From NCBI RefSeq assembly GCF_017963645.1, contig NZ_JAGMWN010000004.1, forward strand, positions 62,001 through 126,000: 64,000 nucleotides of DNA, read 5' to 3'. Under the pieces are notes generated by a model. The model saw nothing but the letters and a program-made list of their open reading frames with translations, searched no databases and was not told the DNA's origin. The position numbers were made by a program, and so were the translations under genes. Of this stretch, positions 51,601 through 57,359 are shown one piece after another. This stretch comes from Marivibrio halodurans (GTDB lineage Bacteria > Pseudomonadota > Alphaproteobacteria > UBA8366 > Aestuariispiraceae). Every line of letters begins with the position of its first letter. Position 1 is the stretch's first letter.

Positions 51601-52231
51601 CGATACGGGCGATCTCTACCTTCCCGCCGACGACGCGCTCTATCTGCCGCAGATCGCCGAGGACTACCTGCCGCTCACCTACCGCGCGGCCAGCTATCGG
51701 TTCGGGTTCGTGCCGGAGCAGGCCGATGTCCCCGCCACGATCTTCATCCTGGCCGACATCGACGGCGAGGGCTGGCGCGTCGAATATCGCCGCGCGGGCG
51801 ACGGCGGCCTCTATCTCGGACCCGAGCGGGAGGCCTATCTCGGGGCGGACGACGCCCCCTATCTCGGCGGGCCGAGCGATTGGCGGCCGGTCGCCTCCAG
51901 CGTCTCGGCTGGCCGTGAACGCCTCGATTTCCGTGTCACGCTGGATGCCGGCGCGCGCCAGGGCAGGATATCCGCGCTCAGCGCCAATATAGACGTGCCC
52001 GACATCCTGGAGAGCTTCGAGGATCTGGTGATCGCGGCCGCCGGCACGCGCGTGCCGATCACCAAGAGCTACCGGGCCATCAAGGCGATCGGCGAGATCT
52101 CGCTGCAGGACGACGGCTACGACGCCACCAATGTCGTCGTGCTCGACCTCGACCCGGACCTCGGGCCGATGCTTAAGGCCGTCGGCGCCGCGCAGGCGAC
52201 GATCGATATCAACGACATGAAGGGATACTGA
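48617..52231 (+). CDS. Central tail hub / host-specificity protein (gpJ-like)
   Basis: A 1,204-residue protein. The hydrophobic, Ala-rich N-terminus (AAASAAGAAIAGSTIVWGAVL) is usual for gpJ-type hubs, followed by TPGRLIYGRMRLSGMLPLL and VTRIGEVFYN. Middle parts form the hub barrels (GEITWSERGFRVHVGG, LYNVARGVFAGPA, MPFDQSVMALEVNDVVALDM). Fibronectin type III-like domains follow around residues 760-950. Near 985-1090 a Tyr/Asp-rich stretch repeats LYLPADDALYLP, YLGPEREAYLG and APYLGG, likely a bead of short beta turns. It is the tail-tip baseplate hub that contacts the receptor. Confidence 0.9.
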   Translation: MPQAALAAVGAAAASAAGAAIAGSTIVWGAVLAQAAIAGVLAQASSMLFKPDTPSSATPFAAETQDRKYAVRSPTTPGRLIYGRMRLSGMLPLLKSTGSSNRHLHMVVALSHRPVTRIGEVFYNQEAASAARFVGVARLKTYDGTQGTADPDLVAEIPEWTSAHVGRGVPYVYTRLTYDQSVWLSGIPNISAITQGHALYDPRHSGVAIVASYAGTPGLFATASAHGLGVGAPVWIGGHAGSTPIIKKAYWIGSVPSASSFTLVDDDDKPVALAAGGAGGTVTGMYWSDNAALCTLDYMLSLDGVDCDPDWEIDWASWIAAANRADEWKPIPGPQIAVALESGTLTAQAIMGWTNQETQVYSQNLGEYVTRTEPIYSVTGYDWLLQAGSDMILETGDAVFISSGSAPAPLVPHGTYYVLRRGDRKFGLASTRNNALAAQPITITGGGGCTILALDRFRPSKPLGGAHGQFVTVTSTGDLPWPLVDGGGFLIPSDITDGFQLAVDTDHAHAGYPMMLSGPGTGQLYAARTGQRRYTCNGVVELGPSREDNLERLLSSCNGEITWSERGFRVHVGGPDAPVMTIDEDALAAGGFSIDTAPTVSDLYNVARGVFAGPATRYEGTDYPEVSDPAWIAQDGEPLVVSKDLPFTNDDMMAQRVLRVMMAVMHQGLSVQMPFDQSVMALEVNDVVALDMPRFGWDAKPFRVRRVEDGASGNSAIRISFREEAAEAWEVGPEQMVARDYAPNTRLPPPMAAVAPPTIGTIDSGDDHLLVMADGTMTTRIHVPLTPPADGYVTSGGTMTVRWRKATAAGSGPWASVLVEGSADHAYISGVEDLATYEIQARAANGYGVRSDWSPHIFHVAVGKTAPPPDVPRLFREGDRAVWPYPSPPKDFAGFRVRTLAGKTRNWAQAVDWPSDGALLSAREIDLGGVGTGVQTIMVKAVDTTGNLSRGAAVLTIGLGDYGPENLLFTQDEAAAGFPGAIEGATIDDGDLVADDTGDLYLPADDALYLPQIAEDYLPLTYRAASYRFGFVPEQADVPATIFILADIDGEGWRVEYRRAGDGGLYLGPEREAYLGADDAPYLGGPSDWRPVASSVSAGRERLDFRVTLDAGARQGRISALSANIDVPDILESFEDLVIAAAGTRVPITKSYRAIKAIGEISLQDDGYDATNVVVLDLDPDLGPMLKAVGAAQATIDINDMKGY

Positions 52232-52233
52232 CC

Positions 52234-52887
52234 ATGCCCGACACGCTTTTGCCCGCGGCCGCCTACTTCTCGGATCCGGCCCGCACGAACGGCCAGGCCA
52301 AGCAGGCCCAGGACGATATGCTCGCCTATCTGCGGGAGCGCTTCGGGAATACGGACGGGACCCTCATGGTCGCCCGGCCGGTCGATTTCGGCGGCCAGAA
52401 CTTGAGCAACAGTCCGGATCTCCTGCCGCGCGGTGCAATCGTGATGATGGCGACGAGCACGCTGCCGTCGGGTTTCCTTAAATGCAACGGCGCGGCGGTC
52501 GGCCGGGCCGCTTATGCCGCCCTGTTCGGGGTCATCAATACCTTCTGGGGCGCCGGCGACGGATCGACCACCTTCAACGTACCCGATCTGCGCGGGGAAT
52601 TTCTGCGGGCCTGGGACGACGGGCGAGGCGTGGATTCGGGCCGCACGTTCGGGTCCCACCAATTCGACGCCCTCCAGAACTTCTCGGGCTGGATACGCTC
52701 GGCCTGGACCGGCGGCGGCTCGATCGACGGCGCCTTCACCGGCTATGGCTCATCGACGAACAACAAGCCGGGAACCGGCGGAGGCCCAACCTTCGACATC
52801 GCCTTCTCGCCCGGCCCCGGCGGCGCGCGCGTCGCCACGGAAACCCGCCCGCGAAACTACTCGCTCTTGACCTGCATCAAGTACTGA
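52234..52887 (+). CDS. Phage tail collar domain protein (short tail fibre)
   Basis: A 217-residue fibre. The central part is a tail-collar domain: LPRGAIVMMATSTLPSGFLKCNGAAVGRAAYAALFGVI, then GDGSTTFNVPDLRGEFLRAWDDGRGVD, and the C-terminal RPRNYSLLTCIKY. The receptor-binding tip is probably the variable GGGSIDGAFTGYGSSTNNKPG segment. It follows the hub gene by 2 bases. The stop codon lies in a 13-bp tandem duplication. Confidence 0.9.
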   Translation: MPDTLLPAAAYFSDPARTNGQAKQAQDDMLAYLRERFGNTDGTLMVARPVDFGGQNLSNSPDLLPRGAIVMMATSTLPSGFLKCNGAAVGRAAYAALFGVINTFWGAGDGSTTFNVPDLRGEFLRAWDDGRGVDSGRTFGSHQFDALQNFSGWIRSAWTGGGSIDGAFTGYGSSTNNKPGTGGGPTFDIAFSPGPGGARVATETRPRNYSLLTCIKY

Positions 52888-52907
52888 GGAGAGCTACTGA
52901 GGAGAGC
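52882..52907. repeat. 13-bp perfect tandem duplication spanning a stop codon and ribosome site
   Basis: TACTGAGGAGAGC occurs twice back to back (52882-52894 and 52895-52907). Each copy contains TGA and GAGGAG, so both the collar-gene stop and the ribosome site of the following fibre-assembly gene are doubled. Confidence 0.85.
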
Positions 52908-52910
52908 ACC

Positions 52911-53588
52911 ATGACCACGAAAACCGTCTATCAGACCGACGCCGACGGCTACTTGCTCGCCCCGCTGGTCCTCGATGCCAGCGACCGCGACCCGATGGAG
53001 CCGGCGCGTTGGTTACTGCCCGCCGGCGCGGTCGAGGAGGCGCCGCCAGAGCCTCAATCCGGTGCCATCGCGCGCTGGACCGGCTCGGCCTGGGAGCAGA
53101 TCGAGGATCATCGCGGCGAGACCGTCTATGATCAGGAGACCGGCGCCGCGAGCACGATCCTCGCGCCCGGCCCCTTGCCGGCCGGGGTGGCGGCCACGCC
53201 GCCGGAACCGACGCTGCAAGAGCGCTGCGACGCCGTCGACGCGCTGCGCGACAGCAAGATCGCCGGTGGCTTCACCTTCGGCGGCACCGCGTTCCAGACC
53301 GACCCGAACAGCGTGAAGCGGATCGCCGGCACCGCCAGCGCCGCGCATATCGCGATCACCCTGGACGGAGCGGAGGCCGGTGACTTGCGCTGGGCCGATC
53401 CGGACAGCGATTTCGTCTGGATCGCGACGGACAACAGTCTTGTGGAGATGGACGCGCCGACCGCGATCGCCTTCGGGAAAGCCTATCTGGCGTTCGAGCG
53501 GCGCCTCGTCTTCGCCGCCAGCGCCATCAAGGCGCGCCTCCGCGACGGCGAGGATTTCGATATCGAGACGGCGGCGGAGTGGCCGTGA
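52911..53588 (+). CDS. Tail fibre assembly/DUF4376-containing protein
   Basis: A 225-residue protein. The N-terminus (VYQTDADGYLLAPLVLDASDRDP, then SGAIARWTGSAWEQIEDHRG) is like the beta-rich heads of tail fibre assembly proteins. The C-terminus (RCDAVDALRDSKIAGGFTFGGTAFQTDPNSVKRI and following) is a DUF4376-type domain. It is probably a chaperone or a fibre-attached structural protein for the collar fibre gene just upstream. Confidence 0.82.
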   Translation: MTTKTVYQTDADGYLLAPLVLDASDRDPMEPARWLLPAGAVEEAPPEPQSGAIARWTGSAWEQIEDHRGETVYDQETGAASTILAPGPLPAGVAATPPEPTLQERCDAVDALRDSKIAGGFTFGGTAFQTDPNSVKRIAGTASAAHIAITLDGAEAGDLRWADPDSDFVWIATDNSLVEMDAPTAIAFGKAYLAFERRLVFAASAIKARLRDGEDFDIETAAEWP

Positions 53589-53782
53589 TGGCACGATACC
53601 GCAGCAGATTCGATGTCCGCGACCGCGTGACGATCGACGGCGATGCATCGATCGCCGCCACGGTCGTGGCGGTCACTTTCTGCGCCGGCCGCGCCCCGAT
53701 CTATCGGGTCGAGTGGATGGTCAACGGATCGCTCGAGTCCGTCTCGCTCGATGAATTCCGGCTGGAAAAGGTGGGCGCATGA
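53588..53782 (+). CDS. Small beta-rich phage protein
   Basis: A 64-residue protein (RYRSRFDVRDRVTIDGDASIAATVVAVTF, then IYRVEWMVNGSLESVSLDEFRLE), likely a small SH3-like barrel. It shares a base with the preceding stop and overlaps the next microgene by 4 bases. Function unknown. Confidence 0.65.
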   Translation: MARYRSRFDVRDRVTIDGDASIAATVVAVTFCAGRAPIYRVEWMVNGSLESVSLDEFRLEKVGA

Positions 53783-53865
53783 ACGAGCATTCGCGCACGG
53801 TCGCCTGGTTGATCGCGCTGGCCGCGCTGGAGATCGTCCAGTGGTCGATTATCCTCGGGCAATAG
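53779..53865 (+). CDS. 28-residue predicted membrane microprotein
   Basis: An ATG overlapping the previous stop opens a 28-codon gene for a single hydrophobic helix (VAWLIALAALEIVQWSIILG). Overlap on the left and a 1-base gap to the next ATG suggest it is translated as part of the chain. It could be a small membrane effector; it is too short to assign. Confidence 0.5.
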   Translation: MNEHSRTVAWLIALAALEIVQWSIILGQ

Positions 53866-53866
53866 G

Positions 53867-54223
53867 ATGGATGGCATGACGGCGGCCGACCCCGGACCCT
53901 ACGGCCGAATAGGCTGTATCGTCCCCAACTGCCGCCGCACCTACAAGCGGCGGAATCCGATCGAGGGGCAGGTTATCTGCGGCCGGTGCTTCAAGAGCGT
54001 CGAGCCGCGCTACCGGGGCGCATTTCGCGAGGGCTGGAGGGGATATCGGCGCGCCAATACCAAGAAGCTCAAGGCCGCGCTGATGCGCGCGGCCGGGGGC
54101 GATCGCCGCCGTGTCGTCCTGGCCCGCCAGGTCATCGAGGCCGCCTATATCGCCCAGATCAACACCGCCTTCCGCCGCCTCGTCGCCGAGGCCACGATCC
54201 TGCGCGCGATGGGGGTGGGATGA
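53867..54223 (+). CDS. Prophage protein with N-terminal zinc ribbon
   Basis: A 118-residue basic protein. GCIVPNCRRTYKRRNPIEGQVICGRCFKSVE near residue 16 holds two cysteine pairs for one zinc ion. The rest is a helical, Arg-rich region (GWRGYRRANTKKLKAALMRAAGGDRRR). ATGs at 53867 and 53876 are both possible. Probably nucleic-acid binding; family not recognised. Confidence 0.65.
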   Translation: MDGMTAADPGPYGRIGCIVPNCRRTYKRRNPIEGQVICGRCFKSVEPRYRGAFREGWRGYRRANTKKLKAALMRAAGGDRRRVVLARQVIEAAYIAQINTAFRRLVAEATILRAMGVG

Positions 54224-54252
54224 ATTCTCTCCGCTTGAATAAGGCGGGGGCC

Positions 54253-54293
54253 GGGGCGTTGCACCGCCCCGAGCCGAGGGGCCGCAACCCCTC
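54253..54293 (+). terminator. Two tandem hairpins before the Dam gene
   Basis: GGGGCG (54253-54258) pairs with CGCCCC (54265-54270), and GAGGGG (54276-54281) pairs with CCCCTC (54288-54293). Both are perfect short stems with 6-nt loops in the 150-bp gap ahead of the methylase gene. They may end the late tail transcript. Confidence 0.5.
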
Positions 54294-54373
54294 ACTTAGG
54301 CCGGCCCAGCTAACGGCCGGCGGTCGCCCCGCACGCTGGCACCAGCGCGGGGGAAGTCTGAAAGTACACAATC

Positions 54374-55186
54374 ATGGAGTCGACCAATTTCGATGGTGCG
54401 GCCGTCGATCCCGTCCGTCCGCTGGCCGCGTGGGTCGGTGGTAAGCGTAATCTCGCCAAGCGTCTCACCGCCTTGATCGATGGGATGGAAGGCGTCGATA
54501 TCTACGCCGAACCGTTCGTGGGCATGGGAGGGATATTCCTGCGCCGCCGCCGCCGGCCGCGCGCGGAGGCGATCAACGACCTTAACCGCGACGTCGCCAC
54601 TCTCTTCAGGATCGTGCAGCGGCACTATCAGCCGTTCGTCGAGATGATCCGCTGGAAGCTCGCCACCCGATCCGACTTCGAGCGGCTGGTGCGGACGGAT
54701 CCGGAGACGCTGACCGACCTGGAGCGCGCCGCGCGCTTCCTCTATCTGGCGCGCACGAGCTTTGGCGGCCGTGTTGCCAGGCCCACCTTCGGCATATCGC
54801 CCTCGACGCCGTCGCGCTTCGACGTCACCAAGATCGTCCCCATGCTCGAGGACGTGCACGCACGGCTCGCCCCGGTGACGATCGAGTGCCTGCCCTATGC
54901 CGATTTCATTCGCCGCTACGACCGGCCGGGCACGCTCTTCTACCTCGACCCGCCCTATTGGGCGTGCGAGGGAGACTACGGCCCCGGCCTCTTCGAGCGC
55001 GCCGACTTCGAGCGCCTCGAGAGCCTTCTGAGAGGCCTCTCAGGGCGCTTTGTGATGTCGCTCAACGATGTGCCCGAGGTTCGCGAGATGTTCGGCGCGT
55101 ACCGGGTCGAGGCCGTGGAGACCACCTACTCGGCGCGGCACGGCGCGAGGAAGCCGGCGGGCGAGGTGATTATTCAAGGGCCTTGA
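54374..55186 (+). CDS. DNA adenine methylase (Dam / D12 class)
   Basis: A 270-residue SAM-dependent adenine-N6 methyltransferase. WVGGKRNLAKRL and EPFVGMGGIFLRR make the SAM site; LDPPYW at residues 191-196 is the catalytic motif IV; NDLNRDVATLFRIVQ and RTSFGGRVARPTF lie between. It should methylate adenine in a GATC-like site. Located at the right end among non-structural cargo, it may protect phage DNA from restriction or alter regulation, as Mu Mom does by other chemistry. It shows no restriction partner. Confidence 0.92.
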   Translation: MESTNFDGAAVDPVRPLAAWVGGKRNLAKRLTALIDGMEGVDIYAEPFVGMGGIFLRRRRRPRAEAINDLNRDVATLFRIVQRHYQPFVEMIRWKLATRSDFERLVRTDPETLTDLERAARFLYLARTSFGGRVARPTFGISPSTPSRFDVTKIVPMLEDVHARLAPVTIECLPYADFIRRYDRPGTLFYLDPPYWACEGDYGPGLFERADFERLESLLRGLSGRFVMSLNDVPEVREMFGAYRVEAVETTYSARHGARKPAGEVIIQGP

Positions 55187-55200
55187 TTACCGCTGTTCAT

Positions 55201-55242
55201 CCAGGCCGGCCGTTTTGACATTGCCGGTCGATGCCGGCCTGG
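55201..55242. terminator. Long inverted repeat after the Dam gene
   Basis: CCAGGCCGGC (55201-55210) is perfectly complementary to GCCGGCCTGG (55233-55242), with a 22-nt loop containing TTGACA (55215-55220). It may be a factor-dependent terminator or an operator over a promoter for the last gene; no good -10 follows at the right spacing. Confidence 0.45.
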
Positions 55243-55324
55243 TGCACGCTCAGAGATGGTCCTCGAAGGGTGCCCGAAGCGACCTCCGTCAGCATTCGGA
55301 GTCCGGTAACAAGGGGAGGTGACG

Positions 55325-55687
55325 ATGCAGGTGATGACCCGACAGAACGCCAAGGTGGCGCTCATTGTCGTGGTGTTGGTTGGCGGATACCTCTACATGA
55401 ACCGCGCGGATGATCGCGCGAAGGTCGCTGCGGCCAATCGAACGCATATCGACAAATCCTATGCGATGACGGTCTGCGAGGAAGAAGCGCGCCGGAAGGC
55501 GGCGTGGCCAGAAACCGTCGATTTTTCCCTTGTTCGCGATCTGCGGATCCGGACCCACGACAACGGCCGAACCACGATCACCTCGACCTTCACGGCCACG
55601 AACGCTTACGGCGTCCCGTCGCGGCACGGCATTCGGTGCCTCTTCGACCGCGACGCGCTCATCGAATCCACCCTCTTCCCCGCATGA
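55325..55687 (+). CDS. Membrane-anchored moron at the prophage right end
   Basis: A 120-residue protein from an ATG with GGGGAGG 5 bases upstream. The N-terminus (NAKVALIVVVLVGGYLYMN) is a membrane anchor or uncleaved signal; the rest (KSYAMTVCEEEARRKAAWPETVDFS, then TTITSTFTATNAYGVPSRHGIRCLFD) should lie in the periplasm and has two cysteines. It resembles small envelope proteins of unknown role. Being next to the right end, it is a typical place for lysogenic-conversion cargo. Confidence 0.65.
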   Translation: MQVMTRQNAKVALIVVVLVGGYLYMNRADDRAKVAAANRTHIDKSYAMTVCEEEARRKAAWPETVDFSLVRDLRIRTHDNGRTTITSTFTATNAYGVPSRHGIRCLFDRDALIESTLFPA

Positions 55688-55694
55688 CCATTCT

Positions 55695-55742
55695 GCTGCA
55701 ATTTCAAATGTCGGTGACTGCAGATTCAAATGGCGCGCTACA
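55695..55742. promoter_or_regulatory. Prophage right end with two transposase-site-like repeats
   Basis: ACTGCAGATTCAAATG at 55717 and GCTGCAATTTCAAATG at 55695 are similar 16-mers spaced 22 bp apart, facing inward. ACTGCA (55717-55722) lies 21-26 bp from the terminal CA, exactly mirroring TGCAGT at the left end. Confidence 0.75.
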
Positions 55743-55750
55743 CCAAGAAC
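55743..55750. repeat. Right copy of 8-bp target-site duplication
   Basis: CCAAGAAC follows the terminal CA of the prophage and matches the 8 bases before its left end. Confidence 0.8.
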
Positions 55751-55755
55751 GACAC

Positions 55756-55797
55756 CGGGGGGAGAGGGACGGGGGGGAGAGGGACGGGAGAGGGGGA
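55756..55797 (+). repeat. G-rich tandem repeat with G-quadruplex potential
   Basis: GGGGGAGAGGGAC occurs twice in tandem, then GGGAGAGGGGG. Six runs of three or more G separated by 2-3 bases satisfy a G-quadruplex pattern. It starts 6 bp outside the prophage right end and lies beyond the 3' end of the histidine kinase gene. Confidence 0.6.
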
Positions 55798-55898
55798 ATG
55801 CTGTCCGAACGCTATTCGACGGTCCCGTATCCGTCCCTATCGCGGCCTATCGGTGGGTGTCTTCTTCGGACCCTCCCGGTCCGGAGTCCGTTTCCGGC

Positions 55899-57134
55899 CT
55901 AACGCCCCTTCTGCTCCGCCGCGCGCATGCGATGCGGAGGAAAATCGACGGCGACGGCCAGCCCCCCCTCACGCGAGGGGGAAAGCGAGAATGTCGCATC
56001 ATGCAGTTCCGCCAGGGATTTCGCGATCGCGAGTCCGAGGCCGCTTCCCCCCCACGTGGTGGCCGGCCCCGTGCTCTCCACCGGCTCCGAGCGGAGCGAG
56101 GTGCCGCTACCCTGCTCGAACGGTTTCACGATCCGGTCCATATCCTCCGGCGCGACACCGATGCCATTGTCGCTGACGCACACCCTGCACCCGCCATCGG
56201 GCAGGCGGGACACCGAAAGCTCCACGACACCGTCGGGCGGCGTGAATTTCAATGCGTTCGAGATCAAATTGACGAAAATCTGGCGCAAGCGACGTGCGTC
56301 GCCGCGCACCACCGGCGCCACCTCCGCCACCAAACGGCAAACCGCCATGTCGCCCACCTCCGACGGTGAGCGCAAAAGGCGCATGCACCCCGCCAGTTCC
56401 GCCGCGAGATCGACCGGCTCCTCCTCCAGAACGAGCTTTCCAGCCTCGACCTTGGCAATATCGAGGATATCGTTGATCAACGCATGCAGGTGAGACCCCG
56501 CGAAATGCACCGCGTCCGCATAGGCGCGCATTCGCTCGTCCTCCGGTCCGAGGTCGGCGGCCCCCGCGAGCAGTTCCGAAAAACCGAGGATCGAATTCAG
56601 CGGCGTGCGCAGATCGTGGCTCATCCGCGCCAGGAAGTCGGATTTGGCGAGATTGGCGCGTTCCGCCAAGTCCTTGGCGTAGGCCATATCGACCTCGGCC
56701 TGCTTGAGATCGCTGACATCCGCCTGGACGCTGACGAAACCGCCCCCCGGAATGGCACGATCCGTGGTCTTCAACCAACGGCCGTCGCGCAAACGAACGG
56801 TGAAGGAGCCCTCCAATGTTCGGCGATATTCCGCCTTGCGGTCCAGATAGGCCTCATCGCTGCCATATTCATCGCCGACGACGACATTGCCCCGCGCGAC
56901 ATCGATCCGGCCAAGGTCGCGAAAATGCACGCCGGGGCGCGCTTCCTCGGCGCTATAGCCGTAAATCTCCCGAAATCGGCGGTTACAGTAGATCAGGAGG
57001 CCATCCTTGTCATAGATGACAAAGGCCTCACCCAGAACATCGAGCGCCGCCGCGATCTCCGGTGCCAACATGGCACCATCGCCATCCAAGGCGTCGCCGG
57101 ACGCCCCGGCACCATCCCCCGCGTCGGACTTCAT
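55899..57134 (-). CDS. PAS-domain sensor histidine kinase
   Basis: A 411-residue kinase without membrane helices. A PAS domain spans residues about 30-140 (ALDVLGEAFVIYDKDGLLIYCNRRFREIYGYSAEE). The HisKA dimerisation helix has His173 in ARMSHDLRTPLNSILGFSE. The HATPase domain shows the N box (FVNLISNALKFTPPDG), DNGIGVAPED and GGSGLGLAIAK. It should autophosphorylate in response to a cytoplasmic ligand sensed by PAS. No response regulator is visible next to it. The start at 57134 is preferred; the frame is open to 57206. Confidence 0.9.
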   Translation of the reverse strand: MKSDAGDGAGASGDALDGDGAMLAPEIAAALDVLGEAFVIYDKDGLLIYCNRRFREIYGYSAEEARPGVHFRDLGRIDVARGNVVVGDEYGSDEAYLDRKAEYRRTLEGSFTVRLRDGRWLKTTDRAIPGGGFVSVQADVSDLKQAEVDMAYAKDLAERANLAKSDFLARMSHDLRTPLNSILGFSELLAGAADLGPEDERMRAYADAVHFAGSHLHALINDILDIAKVEAGKLVLEEEPVDLAAELAGCMRLLRSPSEVGDMAVCRLVAEVAPVVRGDARRLRQIFVNLISNALKFTPPDGVVELSVSRLPDGGCRVCVSDNGIGVAPEDMDRIVKPFEQGSGTSLRSEPVESTGPATTWGGSGLGLAIAKSLAELHDATFSLSPSREGGLAVAVDFPPHRMRAAEQKGR

Positions 57135-57359
57135 GCCGGCCAAGGATCCCCGATATCCATTCGCGCGCACCGGTCGATCACATCGGCGAGGCGCGCACCA
57201 TCCCACCTCTTACCCCTATCTAGCCCCGGATCGCGACGGAGAACAAGGGTGGGGGGCGTGACGATTTTCGAACGATGAACTTATTCCCCGATCCTTCCGT
57301 CGGGCCTGACGCACTTCGCGCTGGCGCGGTGGCGCCGGCCGTGCTAGCGGCGAGCCACC

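Larger units (their letters stand above)
16317..55742 (+). mobile_element. Complete Mu-like transposable prophage (39,426 bp)
   Basis: The element begins TGTTAGGGGACACATG and ends GGCGCGCTACA, that is TG...CA. TGCAGT lies at exactly positions 21-26 counted inward from each end, and 8-bp direct repeats abut the ends. Gene order is Mu-like: leftward repressor, ner-like, A, B, gam, gemA, mor-like, lysis, gp26-gp30 homologues, protease, major head, gp36, gpG. The tail module is of the long, non-contractile kind (tube, chaperones, tape measure, hub), as in B3/D3112-type phages. All essential modules look intact and no gene shows a frameshift apart from the programmed one. It sits between two host genes without breaking either. 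Confidence 0.95.

Noticed and set aside
54220-54444. A rightward frame starting on the stop of the zinc-ribbon gene
   Set aside because: It runs through the two hairpins and 70 bp into the Dam gene. Its sequence is Arg/Gly/Pro filler.
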